Positions 10,399 through 18,868 are shown, counted from the stretch's first letter. The stretch is 64,000 bases of DNA from Pseudomonas marvdashtae (GCF_014268655.2 NZ_JABWQX020000001.1:2758001-2822000); one strand, 5' to 3'. A program made the numbers and translations. Notes: generated by a model not told the origin, from the sequence alone.

Positions 10399-10421
10399 GT
10401 GGCGAGGGAGCTTGCTCCCGC
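10399..10421. repeat. Solitary REP element
   Basis: A copy of the 23-bp imperfect palindrome containing GGCGAGGGAGCTTGCTCCC lies between the L,D-transpeptidase stop and the methyltransferase start. The same sequence recurs as inverted pairs at 22382-22473 and 24600-24726. It is typical of fluorescens-group Pseudomonas REPs. Confidence 0.85.
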
Positions 10422-10424
10422 TCA

Positions 10425-11201
10425 TCAACCCTCGCTGGCCGCCAGAATGCTCGCCACTTGTTGCGGCTGGCAATTCAGATAAGCCGAGCGCTTGAGCCAC
10501 GCCGGGTCGGGATACCAGGAAAACATGAATTGCCCGCCCTTGAGCTTGTCGATCACCTGGCGCGCCACTTGCGGCCGCACCGCAGGGCAACCCAGGCTGC
10601 GCCCGATACGGCCCTGGCGTGCGCTCCACAGCGGATTCACGTAATCGGCGGCATGGATGACGATGGCGCGGTCGCGGGCCAAGTCGTTGAAGCCCGGTTC
10701 AAGGCCATCCATGCGCAGCGAATAGCCATGGGCGCCCTGGTAACTTTCCTGGGTACGGAACAGTCCCAGGCTCGATTGATAACTGCCCAGGCGGTTGGAA
10801 AACTGCGTGGCGAAATTTTCCCCGGATTTCTGCCCATGGGCCACCAGGTCGCGCAGGACCAGCTTCTTTTGGCGCAGGTCGAAGATCCACAGGCGCCGGG
10901 CCGTCGAAGGTTGCGAATAATCGATCACGGCAAGATGGCGAGCCTGTCGGGCACCGTTCGCGACTGCGCACTGCATCGCACTCAAGGCACTTTTCAGCGC
11001 TTGGGGATTGAGTTCCGGCGCCGCGTGGGCGAGGCTGTTGTAAAGAGGTTGGGCGTTGAGCTTTGCCGCCAGCGCCGGGCTGCACATCAGGGCGAGGCCG
11101 GTGATGAGCAGACAAAGTTGGCGCAGTAGGCCCGATACCGGCGTAAACAGCTGAGGGCGGCGTTCGTTTGCGGCATCCCATCCGATTGTGTTTGTTTGCA
11201 T
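10425..11201 (-). CDS. Murein L,D-transpeptidase catalytic-domain protein (YkuD_2 type)
   Basis: The ATG at 11201 gives a 258-residue precursor whose hydrophobic segment (LLRQLCLLITGLALMCSPALAA, ending near residue 46) acts as a signal peptide. The catalytic block has VIHAADY (His183) and GRSLGCP (Cys205), the H...SxGCP signature of L,D-transpeptidases in the YkuD_2 (PF13645) family. Such enzymes act in the periplasm on peptidoglycan stem peptides. It is transcribed away from a second L,D-transpeptidase, with only 67 bp between the inferred starts, so the pair probably shares a control region. A longer frame could begin at a TTG at 11276, but that would run through the neighbour's start and signal region. 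Confidence 0.85.
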   Translation of the reverse strand: MQTNTIGWDAANERRPQLFTPVSGLLRQLCLLITGLALMCSPALAAKLNAQPLYNSLAHAAPELNPQALKSALSAMQCAVANGARQARHLAVIDYSQPSTARRLWIFDLRQKKLVLRDLVAHGQKSGENFATQFSNRLGSYQSSLGLFRTQESYQGAHGYSLRMDGLEPGFNDLARDRAIVIHAADYVNPLWSARQGRIGRSLGCPAVRPQVARQVIDKLKGGQFMFSWYPDPAWLKRSAYLNCQPQQVASILAASEG

Positions 11202-11268
11202 GATGATGGGTCGTACCTGTCGCAAAAATTCACCGTCAACGAGACGGCCATGGATTGGAGTAAAGCAG

Positions 11269-12831
11269 TTGTTCAAAAAGACCGCATGTTACCTGAGCCT
11301 TTTCTTGCTCGTTGCGCCATTGGTCGCTGCAGCCGAGGAGGGCGATCCAGCGCTGGCGCAAACCACATTGGCGCAGCTGTCGGTCAACTGCCCCGATCTG
11401 GCTGCCCGTGTCGACTTTCCGACAGTGATGAGCTTGCAGGCGCTATACCAGCAAAACGCAGGCCAGGCACTCTGGTCGAACGACGGGCGGTTACAGGCGC
11501 TGCAGGTCCAACTTCAACAATTGGCTGACGATGGACTGGATCCGGCGCGCTACAGCTTGCCGGACGAAGGCGCCTACCCGAATGCCGCCTGTACCGACAT
11601 CGCCATCAGCGAGCGTTATCTGCAGGCCCTGCACGACCTGCGTTTCGGTTATCTGCCTCAAAAGCGTCTGGAACCTGTCTGGAAAACCAATCCGCAGTTG
11701 CCGGACCGTCAAGCCATGGTGTTGCAATTCGCCGTGACGGGCCTGCACAACCCTGTCGAGGCTTTTGAGCAGGCCCGGCCGAGCCTCGACCTTTATCGCA
11801 ACCTGCGCGAACTCTACGCCCGTCAGCGGCAGCTGCCTTTGGCTGACTGGCAATCGGTGCCCGGTGGCTCGCTGTTGCAGCCGGACAAACGCGATGCCCG
11901 AGTACCAGCGCTGGCCCGTCGATTGTTCAACGAGGGTTACCTGAGCGTGCCGCCCCCCGAGACCGATGAGCATTACGGGCCGAGCCTTGTGGATGCGATG
12001 AAAAGCTTCCAACTTCATCATTCGCTGCAAGCCGATGGCGTCGTGGGGCCGTGGACCGTCACCGAACTGAACATCAGCCCGGCGATGCGCCGCGAACAGC
12101 TGCGCATCAACCTGGAGCGCATGCGCTGGCTGGCCCAGGACCTCGAGCCGGACAGCGTGCTGGTCAACGTCGCGGCGGCGCAACTGACGGTTTACCAGGG
12201 CGGCGCGCCAATCTGGCAAACCCGTACCCAGGTCGGGCGTGCCGAACGGCAGACGCCGCTGATCAAATCGCGGATCACGCGCTTGACGCTCAACCCCACG
12301 TGGACCATCCCGCCAACGATCATGCGCGAAGACAAGCTGCCCGAGATTCGTCGCGATCCGGAGTTTCTCAGCCGACATAACCTCAGGGTGCTCGACCGGG
12401 ACGGCATGCCGGTGGCGGTGGAGAATGTCGACTGGGACCACCCCGGCACGCTCATGCTGCGCCAGGATCCCGGTGCGAAAAACCCACTGGGCAAAATGGC
12501 GATCCGTTTCCCCAATCCGTTTTCCGTATACCTGCATGACACGCCTAGCCAGGCGTTATTCAGCAAAGGGCCGCGGGCGTTCAGCTCAGGCTGCGTGCGT
12601 ATCGAGCAAGTCATGCACCTGCGGGACTTGTTGGTGACTGCGGCCGAACGCACGCGCACCGACACTTTGCTGGCCAGCGAACTGACTCATGAGTTCAGGC
12701 TGGCCAAGCCCGTGCCGATCCTGCTGGGCTACTGGACCGCGCAGGCGGACAGCCAGGGGCGGGCGGTGTACGTCCCGGATATCTACCAACGCGATGCAGT
12801 CCTCTCTGCGGCTGGCAGCCGTGCGCTCTGA
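11269..12831 (+). CDS. L,D-transpeptidase with peptidoglycan-binding domain (YcbB/LdtD-like)
   Basis: The best start is TTG at 11269. It has GGAG eight bases upstream and gives an ideal Sec signal (LFKKTACYLSLFLLVAP, then LVAAAEE). In-frame ATGs further upstream would put a charged 27-residue tail ahead of it. The 520-residue product has an N-terminal helical scaffold, a peptidoglycan-binding-like repeat (FQLHHSLQADGVVGPWTVTELN region, split here as FQLHHSLQADGVVGP and WTVTELN) near residues 240-270, and a YkuD catalytic domain ending in HDTPSQALF...FSSGCVRI with catalytic Cys near 442. The order and length match the YcbB/LdtD family, which forms 3-3 crosslinks in periplasmic murein. It is divergent from another L,D-transpeptidase. 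Confidence 0.88.
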   Translation: MFKKTACYLSLFLLVAPLVAAAEEGDPALAQTTLAQLSVNCPDLAARVDFPTVMSLQALYQQNAGQALWSNDGRLQALQVQLQQLADDGLDPARYSLPDEGAYPNAACTDIAISERYLQALHDLRFGYLPQKRLEPVWKTNPQLPDRQAMVLQFAVTGLHNPVEAFEQARPSLDLYRNLRELYARQRQLPLADWQSVPGGSLLQPDKRDARVPALARRLFNEGYLSVPPPETDEHYGPSLVDAMKSFQLHHSLQADGVVGPWTVTELNISPAMRREQLRINLERMRWLAQDLEPDSVLVNVAAAQLTVYQGGAPIWQTRTQVGRAERQTPLIKSRITRLTLNPTWTIPPTIMREDKLPEIRRDPEFLSRHNLRVLDRDGMPVAVENVDWDHPGTLMLRQDPGAKNPLGKMAIRFPNPFSVYLHDTPSQALFSKGPRAFSSGCVRIEQVMHLRDLLVTAAERTRTDTLLASELTHEFRLAKPVPILLGYWTAQADSQGRAVYVPDIYQRDAVLSAAGSRAL

Positions 12832-12843
12832 TGGCGATCATGT

Positions 12844-13476
12844 TCAGGCGCATTCGACCTCGGCGCCGACGCGTGCCGTCTCGTCGGTCGTCGAGAACAG
12901 CCGCTGCCCGATTGCCTGGGCAGTGTCCAGGTGAGTCTTTGGGTCAACCGTTTCCGACTCGAGCAAGCGTTCGGAGCTCACTACGCGGGCCCCGCAGTAA
13001 TCGAAGATGCCATGTTCAATCTGGGTCACCATCGCCTGGTCATAGCCGTGGCGTTGAAAGCTGTCCGCGTCCGCGCCACCGACGGCCAACAGATGGACCC
13101 GCAGATGTCGGAGCTGCTGGGAGAATGACTCGCCGAGCCGGAAATCGAACGCCCAGCCGTTGGAAAATACCCGGTCGATCCAACCCTTGAGCAACGCCGG
13201 CATCGACCACCAGTAAATCGGATAGACCAGCACCAGCGCAGCGGCACGCTCGATCCTGGCTTGCTCGGCCAGCACATCGGCCGGCGGCGACGCCTCGCGG
13301 TGGTGAACCGCGTGGTCGGCGAAGCTGAAGCGTGGGTCGAACCCCTCAGTCGCCAGGTCGGCTATCTCGAACGTGTCGGCCGGATTGGCTTGGATGATTC
13401 CGTTGCCGACGGCTTGGGCCAGCGCATGGGTCAGGGAACGGGGATCATGATGGGCAACAACGATCAAGGCATGCAT
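12844..13476 (-). CDS. NAD(P)H-dependent quinone oxidoreductase, flavodoxin-like fold
   Basis: Starting at the ATG with AAGGAG seven bases upstream gives 210 residues. The N-terminal MHALIVVAHHDPRSLTHAL is the FMN/FAD phosphate-binding loop of the Flavodoxin_2 (NQO1/MdaB/KefF) family. VLVYPIYWWSMPALLKGW is its conserved flavin-contacting motif. The enzyme would reduce quinones or similar electrophiles by two electrons in the cytosol. It is divergent from a TetR regulator, and a double palindromic operator lies between the two genes. This arrangement suggests repression lifted by a reactive compound (inference). Length is normal for the family. Confidence 0.88.
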   Translation of the reverse strand: MHALIVVAHHDPRSLTHALAQAVGNGIIQANPADTFEIADLATEGFDPRFSFADHAVHHREASPPADVLAEQARIERAAALVLVYPIYWWSMPALLKGWIDRVFSNGWAFDFRLGESFSQQLRHLRVHLLAVGGADADSFQRHGYDQAMVTQIEHGIFDYCGARVVSSERLLESETVDPKTHLDTAQAIGQRLFSTTDETARVGAEVECA

Positions 13477-13528
13477 GTCGAATCTCCTTCTGGCATCACA
13501 CAACGTCAAGCGAGTATGCTTGGTTAAG

Positions 13529-13555
13529 TTACGAACAGTAAGTTACGGTTGGTAA
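13529..13555. promoter_or_regulatory. Double TetR-type operator
   Basis: Two adjacent palindromes of form TTAC-N5-GTAA (13529-13541 and 13543-13555) are separated by a single G, giving a 14-bp period. They sit seven bases before the tetR start and 53 bases before the divergent oxidoreductase. Two TetR dimers could bind side by side and control both genes. Confidence 0.65.
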
Positions 13556-13562
13556 AGTAAGC

Positions 13563-14189
13563 ATGTCAAGCACTGATGAACATTCACAGCCCTCTGCCGC
13601 ACCCCGTCGACGCTTGTCGCGTGCGGATCGCCAACGGCAGCTACTCGACGTCGCCTGGCGCCTGGTGCGGGAGGAGGGTAGCGAAGCGCTGACGTTGGCC
13701 CGGCTTGCGGAACAGGCAGGGGTTACCAAGCCTATCGTCTACGACCACTTCATTACCCGGTCAGGCCTCCTGGCAGCGCTTTACCAGGATTTCGATGGCA
13801 GGCAGACCGCGTTGATGGATGCTGCACTCCAAGCCAGTGAACCGACGCTGGAAAGCCGGGCGCAGGTCATCGCTTCTTCCTTCGTCGAATGCGTCCTCCT
13901 TCAGGGGCGGGAGATTCCTGGGGTCAGCGCGGCCTTGAGCAGCACGCCAGAACTCGAACGCATCAAGAGGGAGTACGAAGGGGTCTTCCTGGATAAATGC
14001 CGGGTGGTGCTGGAACCGTTCGCCGGAACCGGGCGCCTTTCCCAAGCGCGCCTGCGGGCGATGCTGGGGGCGGCGGAAGCGTTGTCCGATGCGGCGGCCA
14101 ACGGCGAAATCAGCGCGGACGAGGCCAAGCATGAGCTGTTTGAATGCATCGTTTCGATGGTCGAGCGGGCCGAAACCACGTCTGGGTGA
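13563..14189 (+). CDS. TetR/AcrR family transcriptional repressor
   Basis: This 208-residue protein has an N-terminal HTH at about residues 20-65 (LLDVAWRLVREEGSEALT, LARLAEQAGVTKPIVYDHF), the TetR_N signature. The C-terminal ligand-binding helices are not assignable to a known inducer class. It is divergent from the flavodoxin-fold oxidoreductase, and the two TTAC-N5-GTAA operators overlap its own promoter/leader, so autorepression and control of the neighbour are likely. The ribosome binding site is poor (GGTAAAG), consistent with low expression. Confidence 0.88.
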   Translation: MSSTDEHSQPSAAPRRRLSRADRQRQLLDVAWRLVREEGSEALTLARLAEQAGVTKPIVYDHFITRSGLLAALYQDFDGRQTALMDAALQASEPTLESRAQVIASSFVECVLLQGREIPGVSAALSSTPELERIKREYEGVFLDKCRVVLEPFAGTGRLSQARLRAMLGAAEALSDAAANGEISADEAKHELFECIVSMVERAETTSG

Positions 14190-14241
14190 TTCACTTTCCT
14201 TCAAGAAAAAACGAACCCCAGGCGCTTTTTCCGGTTCTTAA

Positions 14242-14271
14242 CTGATGTCCCCGGTTTAACAGGGACATCAG
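14242..14271. other. Stem-loop after tetR
   Basis: CTGATGTCCC and GGGACATCAG form a perfect 10-bp stem with a 10-nt loop in the 131-bp gap between tetR and the GH13 gene. No T-run follows, so it may end the tetR transcript with help, or shape the GH13 leader. Confidence 0.4.
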
Positions 14272-14320
14272 GCGGGGCTGCGGTCTTGCCCACCAAACAC
14301 TGCGATCAAAGGAGGCGACT

Positions 14321-15847
14321 ATGCCCAACTCCTTCCCTTCGCCCTGGTGGAAGAACGCCGTGATCTACCAGGTCTATCCTCGCTCTTTTGCCGATGCCAA
14401 TGGCGATGGCATCGGCGACCTCCCCGGACTGACGGCACGCCTGGACCACCTGCAGCGCCTGGGTATCGATGCGTTGTGGCTGTCCCCGGTGTACCGTTCG
14501 CCGATGTGCGATGCCGGTTATGACATCTGCGACTACACCGACGTCGACCCGCTGTTCGGCAGCCTGGCCGACCTGGACAACTTGATCGAGCAGGCCCACC
14601 GGCGCGGACTAAAAGTGTTGCTCGACTTCGTGCCGAACCACACTTCCGACCAACATCCGTGGTTCATCGAATCGCGCTCCAGCCGCGACAATCCCAAGCG
14701 CGACTGGTACATCTGGCGCGACCAGCCGAACAACTGGCGTGCCTCGATCGACGGCGGCAGCGCCTGGACCTGGGACGAAACCAGCCAGCAGTATTATCTG
14801 CATTTCTTCCTGCCGCAGCAGCCCGATCTCAACTGGCACAACCCGCAAGTGGTCGCTGCCATGCAACAGGTGCTGCATTTCTGGCTGGAGCGCGGCGTGG
14901 ATGGCTTTCGCGTCGATGTGGTGCATTGCGTCGGCAAGGACCAGAGCTTTGCCGACGACCCGCGCTGCATGGCGGGCGAAACCATGGTCAAGATCAACGA
15001 CCAACCTTACAGCCACGAGGTGCTGCGCGGACTGCGCCGGCTGGTGGACAGCTACCCCGGCGAGCGCGTGCTGATCGGCGAAGTGAATATCCGCTCCACC
15101 GCCCAGGTCGCGGCCTATTACGGCGCCAGTGACGAGCTGCACATGTCGTTCAACTTCCCACCGTTGGACGCTCCCTGGGATCCGGTGGTGTTGCGAATGT
15201 GTGTGCGCGAAGTGGAAAACGACTTGGGCCCGCTGCAGGCGTGGCCGACCTGGGTGCTTTCCAACCACGACAACAGCCGCCACCGCAGCCGGTACGGCGG
15301 CTCGTTGCGGCGGACCCGGGCAGCGGCGGTGATGTTACTGACATTGCGCGGGACGCCTTTTATCTACCAGGGTGAAGAACTGGGCCTGGAGGATACGCAG
15401 GTGACCGCCCAGACCCGCGTCGATCCTGGCGGGCGCGATGGCAGCCGGGCGCCGTTGCCATGGACGGTCCAGGCGCCTCACGGTTGGTCGGGGCAGGCGC
15501 CGTGGCTGCCTTTTGCACCCGATGCCGGCCTGTTATCGGTGGAAGCGCAAGAGCGAGCCACCGATTCCGTTTTGGCGCTGTACCGGCGGTTGCTGACGTG
15601 TCGGCGCAACAGCCGGGCGCTGCGGCTGGGCGAGTGGGAGGAACTGCCTTCGCACCCGCAGGTGCTGGCTTATCGGCGTCATTGCGACGGCGACGAACGG
15701 CTGGTCTGCATCAACTTCGCCGACAGCGAGCACGCGTTTCCCCTGGCCGATCCCTGGCGCGTGCAGATCGCCAGCGACGGGGCAGGCGAAGGCCAGCCCT
15801 TCACCGGCCGCCTGGCCGCCGAGCAGGCCCTGATCCTGTGTCGATAA
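14321..15847 (+). CDS. GH13 alpha-glucosidase-type glycoside hydrolase
   Basis: This 508-residue enzyme has the four GH13 regions. Region I is DFVPNHTSD (102-110), region II is GFRVDVVH with nucleophile Asp199, region III is IGEVN with acid/base Glu254, and region IV is SNHDNSR with Asp317. The QVYPRSFADANGDGIGDL opening and overall length fit the oligo-1,6-glucosidase/alpha-glucosidase branch. With no signal peptide it should act on imported or internal alpha-glucosides. A strong AAAGGAGG precedes the ATG. It is followed 23 bases later by a second GH13 gene, so the two are likely cotranscribed. Exact substrate (isomaltose, trehalose, sucrose) is not decided by the sequence. Confidence 0.88.
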   Translation: MPNSFPSPWWKNAVIYQVYPRSFADANGDGIGDLPGLTARLDHLQRLGIDALWLSPVYRSPMCDAGYDICDYTDVDPLFGSLADLDNLIEQAHRRGLKVLLDFVPNHTSDQHPWFIESRSSRDNPKRDWYIWRDQPNNWRASIDGGSAWTWDETSQQYYLHFFLPQQPDLNWHNPQVVAAMQQVLHFWLERGVDGFRVDVVHCVGKDQSFADDPRCMAGETMVKINDQPYSHEVLRGLRRLVDSYPGERVLIGEVNIRSTAQVAAYYGASDELHMSFNFPPLDAPWDPVVLRMCVREVENDLGPLQAWPTWVLSNHDNSRHRSRYGGSLRRTRAAAVMLLTLRGTPFIYQGEELGLEDTQVTAQTRVDPGGRDGSRAPLPWTVQAPHGWSGQAPWLPFAPDAGLLSVEAQERATDSVLALYRRLLTCRRNSRALRLGEWEELPSHPQVLAYRRHCDGDERLVCINFADSEHAFPLADPWRVQIASDGAGEGQPFTGRLAAEQALILCR

Positions 15848-15870
15848 ACTGTGTCGATAAGGAGTGACCG

Positions 15871-17496
15871 ATGAAAGCCAACTGGCACCGAAATACCTTG
15901 ATCTACCAGATCGACCCTTCCTTATTCTACGACAGCAACGGCGACGGCCGTGGCGACCTGAAAGGCATCATTCGCCAGCTCGATTATCTCCAGGCGCTAG
16001 GTGTCGGCGCGCTGTGGTTGATGCCCTTATACCGTTCGCCGTTCAAGGACGCCGGTTACGACGTCAGCGATTTCATGGCCCTGGACCCGCGCTTCGGCAG
16101 TGAGGAAGACCTGCGTCAGTTGATCGTCCAGGCGCGGGAACGGGGTATTCGGGTCATTCTCGAACTGGTGGTGCAACATACCTCCGACCAACATCCGTGG
16201 TTCCAGAGGGCACGACGTGACAAGAACAGCGTCTACCGCGACTACTACCTGTGGTCCGACGAACCGGTGGACGACGGCAACCAACCGATCTTTCCCTCGG
16301 TGGAGGACAGCATCTGGCGTTGGGACGAACAGGCCGGGCAATACTATCGGCATCTGTTCTATCGTCATGAACCGGACCTCAACCTGGCGAACCCGAAAGT
16401 CGTCGAGGAAATCGAGCGGATCATGGTCCATTGGCTTGAACTGGGGATCGCCGGCTTTCGCCTCGATGCCGCTTCGCACCTGGTCGAGCAGGCCGGTCGT
16501 GGGGATGAAGAGCAGGGTGTCTGGGTGCTGGACCGGTTATTCAAGTATATGACCCGTATCAATCCGGAAGGCGTGCTGATGGGGGAAGTGGACGTCGAAC
16601 CGGAGCGTTACAGCCATTACTTCGGCAGCGGCGAGCGCCTGGGCCTGGTCCTGGATTTCTGGGTCAATAATCATCTGTTCCTGGCCTTGGCCCGAGGCGA
16701 AGCCGAACCCTTGCGGCGTGCAATCAGCCAACGCCCCGCACCGCCTGACGGTGCCAACTACGCGGTGTGGCTGCGCAACCATGACGAACTGGACCTGGAG
16801 CGCTTGAGCGAGGAGGAGCGCGAAGAAGTCATGCAGTCGTTTGCCCCCCAGGAAAACATGCGCTTGTATGGCCGGGGTATTCGCCGCCGCCTGGCGCCGA
16901 TGCTGGACGGGAATGTGCATCGCCAGGCGCTGGCCCAGGCATTGCTGTTGTCGTTGCCGGGCACGCCAATCGTGCGCTATGGCGAAGAAATAGGCATGGG
17001 CGACGACCTTTCCCGCCCCGAGCGCCTGTCCGTGCGCACTCCGATGCAGTGGAACGATCAGGCCAATGCGGGCTTTTCTTCGAGCCAATCCCTGGCTGCT
17101 CCGGTGATCGATGAGGGCCCGTTCGCCTACACGAACTTGAATGTCGCGCACCAGCAGGACGATCCCGATTCCTTGCTGACTCGGACTCGCACGCTGCTAT
17201 TGGCGCGGTCGCGATTGACCGAGGTCGGCGACGGTAAGGCGCAACTGTTGTCGGTCAGCCATCCGGCGGTGTTCGCCATCGCCCACGTGTGCGACGACAC
17301 TTCAGTCATGTTGGCGAACCTGAGTGACGAAACGGTCGACGTGCAACTCGAGGAGATGGATGTGCAAGGCTTTGAAGAAGTGCTGGCGGACGGTCCGTAC
17401 CCGCACTCGCCAAAGTCGAGCCTGACGCTGCGTGGCTACGGGTATCGCTGGTTTCGCCGCACCGGTTCAAAACAGCAGCAACACCACGGCGAGTAA
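15871..17496 (+). CDS. GH13 protein resembling trehalose synthase/maltosyl enzymes
   Basis: This 541-residue protein opens with LIYQIDPSLFYDSNGDGRGD and carries nucleophile Asp199 (GFRLDAAS), acid/base Glu239 (MGEVD) and Asp305 (RNHDELD), so the catalytic triad is present. The layout, including RNHDELDLERL and TPMQWNDQANAGFS, resembles trehalose synthase (maltose alpha-D-glucosyltransferase) and its Pseudomonas 'alpha-amylase family' relatives. Oddly, region I reads ELVVQHTSDQHPW where the family has D-x-V-x-N-H; the Asp-to-Glu and Asn-to-Gln changes could alter activity. A good RBS (AAGGAG) precedes the ATG. Its last 30 bases overlap the convergent SDR gene. No secretion signal is present. 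Confidence 0.8.
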   Translation: MKANWHRNTLIYQIDPSLFYDSNGDGRGDLKGIIRQLDYLQALGVGALWLMPLYRSPFKDAGYDVSDFMALDPRFGSEEDLRQLIVQARERGIRVILELVVQHTSDQHPWFQRARRDKNSVYRDYYLWSDEPVDDGNQPIFPSVEDSIWRWDEQAGQYYRHLFYRHEPDLNLANPKVVEEIERIMVHWLELGIAGFRLDAASHLVEQAGRGDEEQGVWVLDRLFKYMTRINPEGVLMGEVDVEPERYSHYFGSGERLGLVLDFWVNNHLFLALARGEAEPLRRAISQRPAPPDGANYAVWLRNHDELDLERLSEEEREEVMQSFAPQENMRLYGRGIRRRLAPMLDGNVHRQALAQALLLSLPGTPIVRYGEEIGMGDDLSRPERLSVRTPMQWNDQANAGFSSSQSLAAPVIDEGPFAYTNLNVAHQQDDPDSLLTRTRTLLLARSRLTEVGDGKAQLLSVSHPAVFAIAHVCDDTSVMLANLSDETVDVQLEEMDVQGFEEVLADGPYPHSPKSSLTLRGYGYRWFRRTGSKQQQHHGE

Positions 17497-18450
17497 TCCT
17501 GCGACGGCGAACAACAGTGCTGACACCTGGGTCGAACTGAGGGCCAATGCCGAATCCCGCGAGCGGCCAGCGAACCGCCCGCGAGTATGGTGCAAGGATT
17601 GCTGCGACTCGAACAGATTGTCGGCTCGTTGGTTGTCATCATCCTCGTTGGTCATTTGCCCGGTGTAGGCGTTGCGGGCCAACAAGCGATCAAGCAGGCC
17701 CGGCATCAGGCACGTACCAACGATCGCTTTCAGGGAGGCGGTGCCCAGCCACAATTCCCTGGGCGTGCGCTTCACCACGCTGAAAATGGCCCGTGCCGCC
17801 ACGTCCGGATCATGAATCGGCGGCACCGGTTGCGGGCGCTTGCCCAATTTGTTGCGCGCCCAATCGAACTGCGGCGTATTGATCGCCGGCAACTGCACCA
17901 TGCAGACCCGGATGTCGCTGTGCTCATGGAGCAATTCGCAGCGCAACGAATCGGTGAAGCCACGCACCGCGAACTTGGCGCCGCAATAGGCCGCTTGCAG
18001 CGGAATGGCGCGATAGGCCAGCGCCGAGCCGACCTGGATGATCACCCCACGATTGCGCCGCCCCATCAGGTCCAAGGCCGCGAGCGTGCCGTGGACGGTG
18101 CCCAGGTAAGTCACCGCCGTGACTCTCTGGACCTCTTCGGCACCCAGTTGGCGGATAGGTGAAAACACGGTGACCATCGCGCAATTGACCCATACGCCGA
18201 CCGGCCCCAGCTCGCGCTCCATACGCTGTGCCGCTTCGAGTACCGCCTCGGCATCGGCGACATCGACGCTGATGCCCACGCTCATCGCACCCAACTGTTT
18301 CAATTCCTCTTGCGTGGCCGCCAGGCCTTGCTCGCCTCGGGCCAGCAACCCGACTCGATAGCCGGCGACGGCAAAACGGTGCGCGGTGGCACGGCCGACG
18401 CCAGCGGTGGCGCCACAGATCACGACGACAGGTGGGGTTCGCTCATCCAT
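17467..18450 (-). CDS. Short-chain dehydrogenase/reductase with C-terminal membrane tail
   Basis: The chosen ATG has GAGGTG six bases upstream; a GTG three codons earlier overlaps that SD and is less likely. The product of about 327 residues has the cofactor loop GATAGVGRATA, NCAM at the usual NNAG position, a catalytic serine in IQVGSALAYR and YCGAKFA (YxxxK), so it is a classical SDR that should use NAD(P)H. After the Rossmann domain comes a polar linker and a final hydrophobic helix (VSALLFAVAGLLAVVLLLF), suggesting tail anchoring to the inner membrane. Its 3' end overlaps the GH13 gene by 30 bases in convergent orientation. Substrate is unknown. Confidence 0.85.
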   Translation of the reverse strand: MDERTPPVVVICGATAGVGRATAHRFAVAGYRVGLLARGEQGLAATQEELKQLGAMSVGISVDVADAEAVLEAAQRMERELGPVGVWVNCAMVTVFSPIRQLGAEEVQRVTAVTYLGTVHGTLAALDLMGRRNRGVIIQVGSALAYRAIPLQAAYCGAKFAVRGFTDSLRCELLHEHSDIRVCMVQLPAINTPQFDWARNKLGKRPQPVPPIHDPDVAARAIFSVVKRTPRELWLGTASLKAIVGTCLMPGLLDRLLARNAYTGQMTNEDDDNQRADNLFESQQSLHHTRGRFAGRSRDSALALSSTQVSALLFAVAGLLAVVLLLF

Positions 18451-18459
18451 TGCATTCAC

Positions 18460-18707
18460 CTCTGATCAATAGCCCTATACCTGTGAAAATGGGTGCTGGC
18501 GATGGTTCAGGATTTTTGCGCGCGGGTCGCAGCGGCTGCACTTTTATGAAGCCGCGGGCGGGAGATCGCACCATCGCAAGGCAATCGGCGTGGGGCGCGA
18601 CAGCCCTGGTAGCACCGTTGGCGAAGTGCGTGCGCCAGTGGCCAAGTCCGCTCCCACAAGGGCTTTTCCTTGGGGACGGGCCCGTGGGAACGGTTGCGGC
18701 CCAAGCT
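18460..18707. other. Non-coding upstream part of the nirB control region
   Basis: No credible gene is seen in the gap between the SDR start and the sigma-54 promoter of nirB. Open frames here lack start signals and plausible protein sequence. It probably holds activator sites for NtrC-type regulation, but no clear GCAC...GTGC dyad could be assigned. Confidence 0.5.
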
Positions 18708-18723
18708 TGGCACGCTCGCTGCA
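18708..18723 (+). promoter_or_regulatory. Sigma-54 (RpoN) promoter for nirBD
   Basis: TGGCACG-CTCG-CTGCA matches the consensus TGGCACG-N4-TTGCA at every fixed base but one. The GG and GC doublets are exactly 10 bases apart. The start site would fall near 18734, giving a leader of about 200 nt. RpoN/NtrC control is expected for nitrite assimilation genes. Confidence 0.75.
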
Positions 18724-18810
18724 AGAACCTCCACAGGCCCACCGCGAACACAATCGAGTGGGCACCCCCGTCGGTCAACGATGATCGAGAGCCAGCAGGC
18801 CGGGGAATAA

Positions 18811-18868
18811 CGGTAGGTCCAGGCGCAGCCGCCGGGCCGATACCGCACAGAACAGGCAAAGACGCCTG
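18811..18868 (+). ncRNA. ANTAR (NasT-type) antitermination leader of nirB
   Basis: Two successive stem-loops precede the terminator. The first (18811-18845) pairs CGGTA-GGTCC-GGC with GCC-GGGCC-TACCG, with small bulges, around a 6-nt loop GCAGCC. The second (18853-18868) is CAGGC-AAAGAC-GCCTG with a hexaloop having A at position 1 and G at position 4. Paired hexaloop hairpins with A1 and G4 are the known target of ANTAR antiterminators such as NasT. The 3' arm of the second hairpin lies within the 5' arm of the terminator, so the two folds exclude each other. The first loop has G rather than A at position 1, which weakens that half. Confidence 0.75.
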
